64,000 nt of DNA from Lachnoclostridium sp. UBA3262 (GTDB lineage Bacteria; Bacillota; Clostridia; Lachnospirales; Lachnospiraceae), in assembly GCA_002362575.1 (NCBI GenBank), contig DEUM01000009.1, positions 24,987-88,986 on the forward strand. The letters are read 5' to 3'. Position 1 is the first letter of the stretch; each line of letters opens with the position of its first letter. The notes beneath the pieces were generated by a model, which had not been told where the DNA came from, made no database searches, and saw only the letters and a list, made by a program, of their open reading frames with translations. Below, one piece after another: positions 42,603 through 50,719 of this stretch. A program made the position numbers and the translations under genes.

Positions 42603-42989
42603 ATGGTAAGAGAAATATTAATTGGAACAGGTGGAGTAATTATTGTTGCGGCTATTATTGCGGCGATAAAATATAAGATGGCTCATCAAGATGATGGTGA
42701 AATTGAAAGAATTTTTGTTGATGAGTTGAATATGGGTGAAATTAAGAAATGGTTTGTTGATAAGATGACTAATGATTCGATGATAGGTATTGTTTTTCTT
42801 CCTACAAAAGAGAATGTTAATAAGTGGAAAGTAAAAATGCCTGAGCAAAACAATGTTTTAATTCAACTTATTTATAGTAAAGCTAATGACAAGATGATTT
42901 CATACAGAGAAGTAGGATATGCTGAAATTAGTGAAAAGGTAAAGAATCTTTTGGATATGAATGGCGGAACTATAGTAATCGAAAAATAA
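42603..42989 (+). CDS. small membrane-anchored protein with shared C-terminal module (2)
   Basis: The 128-aa product has an N-terminal helix (LIGTGGVIIVAAIIAAI) and a small alpha/beta domain. The end, ISEKVKNLLDMNGGTIVIEK, fits the same module as its neighbours, although the middle is different. ATG 42603 follows TTAGGAGGAAAA. Role unknown. Confidence 0.72.
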   Translation: MVREILIGTGGVIIVAAIIAAIKYKMAHQDDGEIERIFVDELNMGEIKKWFVDKMTNDSMIGIVFLPTKENVNKWKVKMPEQNNVLIQLIYSKANDKMISYREVGYAEISEKVKNLLDMNGGTIVIEK

Positions 42990-43008
42990 GTGATAATGGA
43001 GGTGCGAT

Positions 43009-43275
43009 ATGCTTGGGTGGTTATTACTTGGAGCATTGTTCACAGCAGCGGTAATTATAATATGTGTTTCATATTTAGATAAAAAAACGGCAATGAATAA
43101 GCTTAGAGAGAAGAGTATCCATAAAGGCGTAGTGAGGGATATTTTTCAATCAGGAAATGTTACACATATAAAACTTGACGCTATAGATACAGATGGTAAT
43201 GAGAAAGAAGTTGAGTTTGAGGCAGATGCTTACAACTCCTATGAAATTAGAAAAGGAATGACAATAGTAGCATAA
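43009..43275 (+). CDS. small membrane-anchored beta-domain protein
   Basis: The 88-aa product has an N-terminal helix (WLLLGALFTAAVIIICVSYL) and a beta-rich domain (HKGVVRDIFQSGNVTHIKL) that looks like a small barrel of the OB type. It lacks the shared C-terminal module. ATG 43009 follows TGGAGGTGCGAT. Confidence 0.65.
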   Translation: MLGWLLLGALFTAAVIIICVSYLDKKTAMNKLREKSIHKGVVRDIFQSGNVTHIKLDAIDTDGNEKEVEFEADAYNSYEIRKGMTIVA

Positions 43276-43289
43276 AGGAGAAAAACGAA

Positions 43290-43679
43290 ATGTCTGAAAG
43301 TTTATCTAAATTGTCAAAAGCTGTAGAGGCATTTACAGATGTATTGACAGAAGGTATAGATTCAAAGAAGAATATTGGAATATATAAATACGAGGATTTT
43401 ATTAAGTTTTTTAGAGAAAACAGAAAAGAGTATTCTATTATCAAAAAATGTACTATTTCTGTGACAAATGTTAATGAATTTGATGGAGTTAGGTTTCCAG
43501 AGAAAAAATTTCTTATTAGAATTGTTTTATTGGATAAAAATAATAGTCCCATTTCAATTAATGGTAAAGACGATGAAATCTTGGGAAATATAACAATTGC
43601 TAACTCGATTGACAATAAATTAGTAGAATTTATGGGTAAAAGAACAGAGAAGACTGTTGTCTGGAAGGGAGAAAAATAG
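43290..43679 (+). CDS. soluble small protein of the AAA/TerB cassette
   Basis: The 129-aa product has no membrane helix. A helical N-terminus (LSKAVEAFTDVLTEGI) leads to a beta-rich part. The end (IDNKLVEFMGKRTEKTVVWK) may be a distant version of the shared module, but the match is weak. It follows GGAGAAAAACG and directly abuts the next gene. Confidence 0.65.
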   Translation: MSESLSKLSKAVEAFTDVLTEGIDSKKNIGIYKYEDFIKFFRENRKEYSIIKKCTISVTNVNEFDGVRFPEKKFLIRIVLLDKNNSPISINGKDDEILGNITIANSIDNKLVEFMGKRTEKTVVWKGEK

Positions 43680-44006
43680 ATGTTGCCATTAATACCAATT
43701 ATAGCCTTGATAGGTCCTGCTCTAGCTATGGGAGCGGTAGTATATTTAGCGGTAAAACTTACTATTTCTTTTTTAAAAAAATATAAACAAAAGAAAAATT
43801 CAAAGATAATGGCTGCTTATGTTGGGGACTTGATGAAAAATGCTCCAACGATGTCTTTAGACGGTTTGGATGATGAGGATGTTGTTCTTGCTGAGTATGA
43901 TGAAGACGAGGATGAATTAGTCCAGGATATTAGTATTTCGAGAGATACTGATGAAAAGGTATCCGGAATAATCAAAAATAATGGTGGAATCGTGGTGTTT
44001 GAATAA
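43680..44006 (+). CDS. small membrane-anchored protein with shared C-terminal module (3)
   Basis: The 108-aa product is a paralog of the one at 42216-42593. It has a membrane helix (residues 3-27), a Lys-rich linker, MKNAPTMSLDGL, an acidic stretch and the end DTDEKVSGIIKNNGGIVVFE. Its stop codon shares a base with the ATG of the AAA+ gene, so the two are translationally coupled. Confidence 0.75.
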   Translation: MLPLIPIIALIGPALAMGAVVYLAVKLTISFLKKYKQKKNSKIMAAYVGDLMKNAPTMSLDGLDDEDVVLAEYDEDEDELVQDISISRDTDEKVSGIIKNNGGIVVFE

Positions 44007-45349
44007 TGTTAGTTTATTTATACTTTTCAAAAAATAAAATATCCCAAATAAATAATCTTGATTATGTGAAAGAAAATGTTGCAAAGAGTATAACGAAAGC
44101 TTTTAATATGTCTGCAACTATTAAGCGCTCTGATATAAGTGTACGATGTGGCAAAATATCAAAGGGTATTGATGTGTTTTTAGTAATAGATTCGAATCCA
44201 TTTGCTGGAAATAGTGAAACTGCGATTGCAATGACTAAAATAAAGGAGTTAATTAAGACTATTATTCAGACGGATCAATCTAGTCAGCTCGAATATAAAA
44301 TTACATATAAGATTGAGAAAAACCATTCACCTATGGGGATAGAATATATGGGAGGTGGTGTTTTGCAAGGTAATGAGTCTGTTCACCAATTCGATAATGA
44401 TGAAGAGGTGTCTGAACTTGATTATGCAAGTAGAGCTCAAGCATATGTCCCAGTAGCCCCAGCATATTCTTTTGATAGAGTAATTCTTCCCGAAGATGTT
44501 CTAGAAAAAATTGACTCTGCAATTAATATCCTTAGATATGAAAGAAGAGTTTTTCAAGAGTGGGGATTGTATGAAATCCAACCGAACCCATCCTCATCAT
44601 TAAGTTTTTATGGACCATCTGGAACTGGAAAAACTATGGCGGCCGAAGCTATAGCAGATAAACTTAGAAAGAAAATACTTAAAGTGAGTTATGCTGACGT
44701 TGAAAGTAAGTACCATGGCGAGGGACCTAAAATGGTTAAAGCTATTTTTTGGGCAGCAGAAAAAGAAGATGCGGTTTTGTTTTTTGATGAGGCGGATTCT
44801 TTGCTGTCAAAAAGATTAACTAATGTTTCGCAAGGATCTGAACAAGCAATTAATTCGATGAGAAGTCAACTATTGATTTGCCTAGAGGAATTTAAGGGTA
44901 TCGTGATTTTTGCTACTAATTTGGTTGTGAACTATGATAATGCATTCTTAACACGTTTGATTAGTGTTGAATTTAAATATCCGGATGCACCAACTAGAAA
45001 AAGAATATGGGATGTTCACGTTAAGTCTTCTGCAAATAAAAAATTAAATATACCATTGGCAGATGATGTTGATACTGAAGAATTGGCGGGAAAATACGAC
45101 TTTGCAGGGCGAGAAATCAGAAATGCTGTTATCTCAGCCTGTGTTAATGTTGCTATGAATGAACGTGAAATTGTAAAACAAGAAGATTTTATAAAAGCCT
45201 GCGATAAAATTGTTGAAGAAAAAGCGGGGGTTGCTAGTGCTAGTGATCATACAACAATGAGTGAAAAAGAGAAGGAAGCTCTTAAGCAAGCGTTAATTTC
45301 AAAGATAAAAGAAGGAGGTATTACTAATGTTTCTACGACCACTGAGTAA
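44006..45349 (+). CDS. AAA+ ATPase, meiotic-clade-like
   Basis: The 447-aa protein has a unique N-terminal domain (1-160). The AAA module follows: Walker A GPSGTGKT (203-210), the pore-loop region ESKYHGEGPKMVKAIF (as in the SKW-GE-EK of Vps4/katanin-like ATPases), Walker B AVLFFDEADS (256-265), sensor 1 Asn in IFATNLVV and an Arg finger in AFLTRL. A C-terminal helical lid precedes a variable tail. Such ATPases pull on proteins by their tails, so the shared C-terminal modules next door are plausible handles. This last point is inference. Confidence 0.9.
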   Translation: MLVYLYFSKNKISQINNLDYVKENVAKSITKAFNMSATIKRSDISVRCGKISKGIDVFLVIDSNPFAGNSETAIAMTKIKELIKTIIQTDQSSQLEYKITYKIEKNHSPMGIEYMGGGVLQGNESVHQFDNDEEVSELDYASRAQAYVPVAPAYSFDRVILPEDVLEKIDSAINILRYERRVFQEWGLYEIQPNPSSSLSFYGPSGTGKTMAAEAIADKLRKKILKVSYADVESKYHGEGPKMVKAIFWAAEKEDAVLFFDEADSLLSKRLTNVSQGSEQAINSMRSQLLICLEEFKGIVIFATNLVVNYDNAFLTRLISVEFKYPDAPTRKRIWDVHVKSSANKKLNIPLADDVDTEELAGKYDFAGREIRNAVISACVNVAMNEREIVKQEDFIKACDKIVEEKAGVASASDHTTMSEKEKEALKQALISKIKEGGITNVSTTTE

Positions 45350-45728
45350 TGATCAAAAAGAGTTGTTTTTGAATTTGGCTTTAGCCGCAGCATCGGCAAA
45401 TAATCTAATTGAAGATTCTGAGAGACTTTTGCTTGTTGCATATGCAGATGAAATGTCTATTGATGTTAATAAGGCATCAATGATGCAGATGGATGAAATA
45501 TGCAGAAAATTAAAACAAATTTCTAATTCAAAAGAGTTAAATCAGATAGCTTTTGAGATTGTTGGCATGATGATGATCGACAATGAATATGACAAAGAGG
45601 AGAAAACATTTATTTTGAAGATGGCTGAAATTTTTGAAATTCCACAAAGTCGAATAGATAAAATGTTTAGTTGTGCTAATGAGTATTCGGCGTTGATAAA
45701 GAAAATTAATGTTTTAATGTATGAGTAA
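45327..45728 (+). CDS. TerB-like protein
   Basis: The 133-aa all-helical product has the TerB pattern of two acidic helix-turn elements: FLNLALAAASANNLIEDSE and FEIVGMMMIDNEYDKEEK. TerB-fold proteins bind metal and act near the membrane in tellurite and stress systems, with ATPases and phosphoesterases as partners. It overlaps the AAA+ gene by 23 bases after AAGGAGG and ends the cassette. Confidence 0.75.
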   Translation: MFLRPLSNDQKELFLNLALAAASANNLIEDSERLLLVAYADEMSIDVNKASMMQMDEICRKLKQISNSKELNQIAFEIVGMMMIDNEYDKEEKTFILKMAEIFEIPQSRIDKMFSCANEYSALIKKINVLMYE

Positions 45729-45750
45729 TCAGATTTAATTCAAGATTGAA

Positions 45751-45774
45751 GGTGCGAAGAAATTCGCGCCTTTT
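45751..45774 (+). terminator. terminator of the AAA/TerB cassette
   Basis: GGTGCGAA pairs with TTCGCGCC (one G-T pair) and is followed by TTTT. Confidence 0.75.
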
Positions 45775-45779
45775 GTATT

Positions 45780-46044
45780 TATGGACTTTGGGCTGTTGAC
45801 TACGAGCGAGTTTCTCAAAAAAGAAACGAAGCCGTAGGAAACAAAAAACTACCTGCTATGTGGGTGGAAGATAAGGCGCTATACAAAAAAATACCTTTCC
45901 AGTTTATCTCACACGAAATGGATGTGTAAATACTGATGACGAAGAAAATCTGGGAAAGATATTGTTGTATGAGTCTTTATTATGTATAGGTTATTGTTGG
46001 AGAAGATGGAATTTTAAAATTCTTATAAAGTGTGAAAGATAACC
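45780..46044. other. gap without recognised gene
   Basis: There is no open frame over 60 codons here. A short frame from the ATG at 45781 (about 18 codons, ending TAG) is of doubtful meaning. The stretch is AT-rich and may hold decayed DNA linked to the duplication that starts just after it. Confidence 0.4.
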
Positions 46045-46395
46045 ACAATATATAAATTAGGAATAAGCTAGAGAAGTAAAAAATACCATATTAGCCTTGA
46101 TATATCACATGTTATGCTATATAATACAATTAAAAGAGGCATAATGCGCCAAAAACAGCGCAAAACGAAGCTTGACACAGCAGTCTTTTGTTGTTATATT
46201 TAACCTATCAGAAGCTTCTAAATTCAATTGAGTCCTAAAAACTCGAATCATTCATTTTGGGAAAAATCGGTAAGCAGTCGAGAAAAATTCCAGTGAGAGA
46301 AGAAAAAACTGACAGGCAGCAATGAAAGACAGAGTGTATTTCTATCTGCCTGTAAAAATAGGAAGGGAGAAATACATATGCTGAAAATTGAAACA

Positions 46396-46437
46396 GTGTA
46401 CTGTATCATTTAACTAAAAACGTATGATACAGTACAC
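46396..46437. repeat. 14-base perfect inverted repeat inserted in Rpn copy 1
   Basis: GTGTACTGTATCAT and ATGATACAGTACAC are separated by 14 bases. The element is absent from copy 2, where ordinary coding sequence stands in its place. Confidence 0.85.
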
Positions 46438-46475
46438 ATAAAGACTTGAACCTGACAGATGATTTTCTAATCAAT

Positions 46476-46511
46476 TGTTACTATTTACAGCTATATGGAA
46501 TAACAATCAAT
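46476..46511. repeat. 36-base in-frame insertion with flanking duplication
   Basis: Compared with copy 2, this piece is extra. ATCAAT occurs at both ends (46470-46475 and 46506-46511), and internal ATTGTTA/TAACAAT arms form a palindrome. Confidence 0.8.
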
Positions 46512-47341
46512 CGTGTGATGTCAGATGCTACTTATGGAGAGGAGTTTGCCAAAATTCTTTTGGGAACTATTTTCCATAGAGAAATAGGACCGTTGGTTGT
46601 CATCCCACAGAAGGTAGAGTATGGGATAGAGACAGAATGTCACGGTATCCGGTTAGATGTATATATGGAGGAAAAAGATGCCGGTATTTTTGACATGGAA
46701 GCAGACCAGAACTGGTCATTAAAAGACAGACAGTCACTGCCAAAGAGAGTAAGGTTATACCATGCAAAGATAGACGCCGGGGTTTTGGAAAGCGGAGGCG
46801 AGTATAGAGACTTGCGGAATGTCTGTGTCATCTTTATTACAACCTATGATCCATTTGATAAGAAACGTATGGTTTACACGATTAAGAATTGCTGCACAGA
46901 GGAGCCGGACCTCCCCTACGAGGATGGTGCAAGGACAATTTTTCTCTATACAAGGGGAGTGAATGGGAATCCGCCTGCAGATTTGGCAGAATTGCTCCGG
47001 TATATGGAGGACACGACGGAGAAAAATGTGTGCAACGAAAGCATTAGAAGACTTCATGAGATGGTTCAGCATACAAAACAGGATGCGAAAGCGGGGTTGG
47101 CTTATATGAAGTGGTATGAGATTGAGACAATGTGCAGGGAGGAAGGGGAATTTTTATTTGCTATTAAGATGGTAAGGAAGTTATTGCAGGAGCAGCAGAC
47201 AATAGATAAGATTTCCCAGCTTACAGAACTGCCATATACCTTGATAGAGAAAATCATGGAACAACTTAATCTTCATCCGGAATGGGATAACGAACAGATA
47301 TTAGAGAAGATAGAAAAGTAAAATCATTAGGAATTGTAAAA

Positions 47342-47381
47342 GGCATTATTCATCACAGCAGGTGGGTGGATGATGTCTTTT
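47342..47381 (+). terminator. terminator after Rpn copy 1
   Basis: GGCATTATTCATC pairs with GGTGGATGATGTC over 13 positions, with some G-T pairs, followed by TTTT. The same hairpin closes copy 2. Confidence 0.65.
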
Positions 47382-47396
47382 CTATATGTGAAAATG

Positions 47397-47429
47397 TTGA
47401 AAAAGGATAAGCCGATCAGGTGTTATACT
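47397..47429 (+). promoter_or_regulatory. shared promoter-like element, copy b
   Basis: TTGAAA, 21 bases, TATACT with a TGT extension. It precedes the zinc-ribbon gene at 47504. Confidence 0.45.
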
Positions 47430-47503
47430 AGCACTGTATAAGGATATTGTTTTGAAATAGAGAAGATTTAGAAAGCTTTATGAGATAAAGGAGGAGCAGG
47501 TTT

Positions 47504-48079
47504 ATGATATGTCCAAATTGTGGAACAAACATAGAGGATAATGCAGAGGAGTGCGAGTACTGCGGAGCGAATTTAGAGACAGAGCCTCAATATGTAACTG
47601 GAAAGAATCCATCATTGACAAATATAGCAGTAGGCTTTATTGTTGGACTTATTATTATTTTAGCTATTGTGTTCGGAATTGTCCTCTATCAAAATTATGA
47701 AAAAAATAAGATAGATAAAAAGTACTCAGAAATTTCAGATAATTATGGATTGACTGATATGGAGATAGAAAATAATATTAGTAGTTATTATTACAAAACT
47801 TGGTACATGGTTTCAGGAGATACTCTGACAATTACGGAAGACGAGATGATTTATAATAAAGGTGAAGAAAAAGATAGTTACAAGGTCACAAGAATTTACA
47901 GAAGCAGTAATGATGAGATATTTACTATGATTATATTTTGCAATGGTAAATACGGAAGAATTGAACCATATACAAAAAGAAATTATGCTGGCGAAAAGGA
48001 ATATGATTATATTAAAGTTTATGACGGAGCCTCAGGCGATGGGGAACATGAATTGTTATATGACAGACCGTCGGACTAA
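47504..48079 (+). CDS. zinc-ribbon membrane protein (1)
   Basis: The 191-aa product starts with a zinc ribbon (MICPNCGTNIEDN and CEYCGANLE). A membrane helix follows (about residues 43-65) and then an extracellular domain of about 125 residues. That domain resembles the one at 48686-49360 (GLTDMEIENNISSYYYKTW against GLTNQQIEDSISESYYKKW). ATG 47504 follows AAGGAGGAG. Function is unknown. Confidence 0.8.
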   Translation: MICPNCGTNIEDNAEECEYCGANLETEPQYVTGKNPSLTNIAVGFIVGLIIILAIVFGIVLYQNYEKNKIDKKYSEISDNYGLTDMEIENNISSYYYKTWYMVSGDTLTITEDEMIYNKGEEKDSYKVTRIYRSSNDEIFTMIIFCNGKYGRIEPYTKRNYAGEKEYDYIKVYDGASGDGEHELLYDRPSD

Positions 48080-48108
48080 ATATTTGAATGAGTAGGAGGG
48101 AAAAGTCT

Positions 48109-48501
48109 ATGAAAGAATTTACAAAGATTGCAATGGCAATTATTTTGATGCTTACAATGTGCATCACAATGATTCCGGCAGAGAAAGCGGACGCAAAAAG
48201 TAAAAATCTCTACTTTGCAGGAGAGTACCGGAAGAAAATAGGCAAGGGCGAATATTATGTATTAAAGACAAATCAATTTTCTTCACGGAAGGGTAAGGTA
48301 AAGGGAACTTTCACAATTTACTATTATTATAAGCTGTCTGGTGGAATGAATGTATGGAAAAAGGGAAACATGAAACAAGTTAGTAAAAACAAATATAAAT
48401 CTGGTAAGATGAGACTTCGGGTTTATAAAAAGAAAATTGTCATCACAAAAGGTGGTGAATATAATGGTATCTACAAATTAAAGAAACGCCATTATTCGTA
48501 A
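48109..48501 (+). CDS. small secreted basic protein
   Basis: The 130-aa product has a signal peptide (IAMAIILMLTMCITMIPAEKADA) and a lysine- and tyrosine-rich beta domain, and no family I know. ATG 48109 is preceded by GTAGGAGGG. It follows the zinc-ribbon gene by 29 bases and is probably co-transcribed. Confidence 0.75.
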   Translation: MKEFTKIAMAIILMLTMCITMIPAEKADAKSKNLYFAGEYRKKIGKGEYYVLKTNQFSSRKGKVKGTFTIYYYYKLSGGMNVWKKGNMKQVSKNKYKSGKMRLRVYKKKIVITKGGEYNGIYKLKKRHYS

Positions 48502-48685
48502 ACCTACAGTTTTACTATATTTAAAGAAGAATTGTTTATATGAATAAAAGAAAGACCATTAAAAGTATTTATTTAATATTTTTGATTTGCTTTGATTACT
48601 GACTTAACTAAGTTTTCAAATCTTGTTTTAAATTACTGTCACATATTGAGTTAAAATAATTTTGCAAAAGAGAGGAAAGAATAAA

Positions 48686-49360
48686 ATGATATGCTCAAGG
48701 TGCGGAACAAATATAGATGATAATGCAACCGAGTGTGAGTATTGTGGGCTCAAATTCAAGATAGATAAGCCTCAAGCTATGTTTGATGGAAACAATAACA
48801 ATTGGCAGAAAACGGCGGTAACCAATACTTATATCATTCCGGATTCATCTGACAGTGAAGAAAAAACGGAAAAGATGTGTATTATTGCAGTTGTTTGCAT
48901 AATTGTTACACTTATAATTGGGGCTGCCGGCTATTACTTTTATGAGAATTACAAATTAGGTGAAAAGTATTCAAGTATAGTAGATAAGTATGGACTGACA
49001 AATCAGCAAATAGAAGACAGCATTAGTGAAAGCTATTATAAAAAATGGTATTCTTCTTCCAAAGATACGATAACATTTACAAAGGACAAGATCATTCAAG
49101 AGAATGGAGAGGAGAAGGACATAAGGTTTGATTATAGAATAAAGAATATTTATAGAAAAGAGATAACTCATAAATTTACTATAACAGTAGTTGTGGACGA
49201 TTTTTATTACAAATTTGAACCACGGGCAAGATTTGATGAAAATGGCAACATAGAATATACTTGTTTATATATTTATTTTGGTGGTACAGAAGGTGATTTT
49301 TCCAATTTAGATTATAGAATTGTGTACGATACAGATCCTCAATATATAAATCAGGAATAA
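48686..49360 (+). CDS. zinc-ribbon membrane protein (2)
   Basis: The 224-aa product is a paralog of 47504-48079. It has a zinc ribbon (MICSRCGTNIDDN, CEYCGLKF), a variable linker, a membrane helix (CIIAVVCIIVTLIIGAAGYYF) and the same type of extracellular domain. ATG 48686 follows GAGAGGAAAG. Its stop codon lies within the start of duplication copy 2. Confidence 0.8.
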   Translation: MICSRCGTNIDDNATECEYCGLKFKIDKPQAMFDGNNNNWQKTAVTNTYIIPDSSDSEEKTEKMCIIAVVCIIVTLIIGAAGYYFYENYKLGEKYSSIVDKYGLTNQQIEDSISESYYKKWYSSSKDTITFTKDKIIQENGEEKDIRFDYRIKNIYRKEITHKFTITVVVDDFYYKFEPRARFDENGNIEYTCLYIYFGGTEGDFSNLDYRIVYDTDPQYINQE

Positions 49361-49671
49361 GCTAGAGAAGTAAAAAATACCATACCGGTCTTGACATATC
49401 ACATGTTATACCATATAATACAATTAAAAGAGCCGTAATGCGCCAAAAACAGCGCAAAACGAAGCTTGACACAGCAGCCTTTTGTTGTTATATTTAACCT
49501 ATCAGAAGCTTCTAAATTCAATTGAGTCCTAAAAACTCGAATCATTCATTTTGGAAAAAATCGGTAAGCAGTCGAGAAAAATTCCAGTGAGAGAAGAAAA
49601 AACTGACAGGCAGCAATGAAAGACAGGGTGTATTTCTATCTGCCTGCAAAAATAGGAAGGGAGAAATACAT

Positions 49672-50556
49672 ATGCTGAAAAGGACACTAAAAGACTTGAA
49701 CCTGACGGATGATTTTCTAATCAATCGTGTGATGTCAGATGCTACTTATGGAGAGGAGTTTGCCAAGATTCTTTTGGGAACTATTTTCCATAGAGAAATA
49801 GGACCGTTGGTTGTCATCCCACAGAAGGTAGAGTATGGGATGGAGACAGAATGTCATGGTATTCGGTTAGATGTATATATGGAGGAAAAGGATGCCGGTA
49901 TTTTTGACATGGAAGCAGACCAGAACTGGTCATTAAAAGACAGACAGTCATTGCCGAAGAGAGTAAGGTTTTACCATGCCAAGATAGATTCCGGGGCATT
50001 GGAGAGCGGAGGCGAGTACAGGGATTTGCGGAATGTCTGCGTCATCTTTATTACAACCTATGATCCATTTGATAAGAAACGTATGGTGTACACGATTAAG
50101 AATAGTTGCACAGAGGAGCCGGACCTTCCCTACGAGGATGGTGCGAGAACGATTTTTCTCTATACAAGGGGCGTGAATGGGAATCCGCCTGCGGATTTGT
50201 CAGAATTACTCCGGTATATGGAGGATACCACGGAGAAAAATGTGTGCAACGAAAGCATTAGAAGACTTCATGAGATGGTTCAGCATACGAAGCAGGATGC
50301 GAAAGCGGGGTTGGCTTATATGAAGTGGTATGAGATTGAAAGTATGTGCAGGGAGGAAGGCAGAGAAGAAGGCAGAAAAGAGAGGCAATTGTTTACGATT
50401 AAAATCATAAAGAACTTAGTAAGCCGGAATGAGTCAACAGAAGAAATATCTAAGCTTATCGAATTGCCATATGCGTCGGTAGAGGAAATCGTGAAACAAT
50501 TCAAACTTCATCCGGAATGGGATAACGAACAGATATTAGAGAAAATAGAAAAGTAG
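49672..50556 (+). CDS. Rpn-family PD-(D/E)XK nuclease/transposase-like protein, copy 2
   Basis: The 294-aa protein starts MLKRTLKDLNLTDDFLINRV and has the PD-(D/E)XK core in GIRLDVYMEEKDAGIFDMEAD. The helical C-terminus contains the REEGREEGRK stretch typical of Rpn/PDDEXK_2 proteins. Relatives of this family are DNA endonucleases that promote recombination, and many vary at the C-terminus. ATG 49672 follows GGAAGGGAG. It has the full length that copy 1 lost. Confidence 0.9.
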   Translation: MLKRTLKDLNLTDDFLINRVMSDATYGEEFAKILLGTIFHREIGPLVVIPQKVEYGMETECHGIRLDVYMEEKDAGIFDMEADQNWSLKDRQSLPKRVRFYHAKIDSGALESGGEYRDLRNVCVIFITTYDPFDKKRMVYTIKNSCTEEPDLPYEDGARTIFLYTRGVNGNPPADLSELLRYMEDTTEKNVCNESIRRLHEMVQHTKQDAKAGLAYMKWYEIESMCREEGREEGRKERQLFTIKIIKNLVSRNESTEEISKLIELPYASVEEIVKQFKLHPEWDNEQILEKIEK

Positions 50557-50576
50557 AATCATTAGAAAATGTAAAA

Positions 50577-50616
50577 GGCATTATTCATCACGGCAAGTGA
50601 GTGGATGATGTCTTTT
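50577..50616 (+). terminator. terminator after Rpn copy 2
   Basis: The same hairpin as at 47342-47381 (GGCATTATTCATC against GTGGATGATGTC), followed by TTTT. Confidence 0.65.
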
Positions 50617-50632
50617 ATATATGTGAAAAATG

Positions 50633-50665
50633 TTGAAATCAGATAAGCCGGGCAGGTGTTATACT
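50633..50665 (+). promoter_or_regulatory. shared promoter-like element, copy c
   Basis: AATGTTGAAA, 21 bases, TATACT with TGT before it. It precedes the PH-like/SHOCT gene at 50720. Confidence 0.45.
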
Positions 50666-50719
50666 AATACATCGGGTAATAACTTGAACATAGTCAATTT
50701 CAACTAAACGGAGGTAATT

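Larger units (their letters stand above)
46378..47321 (+). pseudogene. Rpn-family PD-(D/E)XK nuclease, copy 1, 5' end disrupted
   Basis: The native ATG at 46378 now runs into a TAA after 11 codons, because a 42-base palindromic segment replaced the first codons. A TTG at 46446 restores the frame but has no ribosome site. A second, in-frame 36-base insertion adds 12 residues after FLIN. The nuclease core is otherwise intact (GIRLDVYMEEKDAGIFDMEAD with the Asp and Glu of the site) and the C-terminal tail has diverged from copy 2. It is probably silent. Confidence 0.75.
46045..47430 (+). repeat. segmental duplication, copy 1
   Basis: This stretch matches 49343-50666 almost base for base. It covers about 320 bases of leader, the Rpn-type gene, the hairpin terminator and the following promoter element. 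Copy 1 differs by two small insertions in the 5' part of the gene. The leader shares features such as GCGCCAAAAACAGCGC in both copies. Confidence 0.9.
49343..50666 (+). repeat. segmental duplication, copy 2
   Basis: This is the less disturbed copy of the 1.3-kb segment at 46045-47430. It includes the last codons of the zinc-ribbon gene before it, the long leader, an intact Rpn-type gene, the hairpin terminator and the TTGAAA-N21-TATACT element. Confidence 0.9.

Noticed and set aside
38328..45728. Assignment of the cassette to a named defence system (CBASS, BREX, Zorya, Thoeris and the like)
   Set aside because: No cyclase, methyltransferase, motor pair or TIR/Sir2 effector is present, so naming it would be unsupported.
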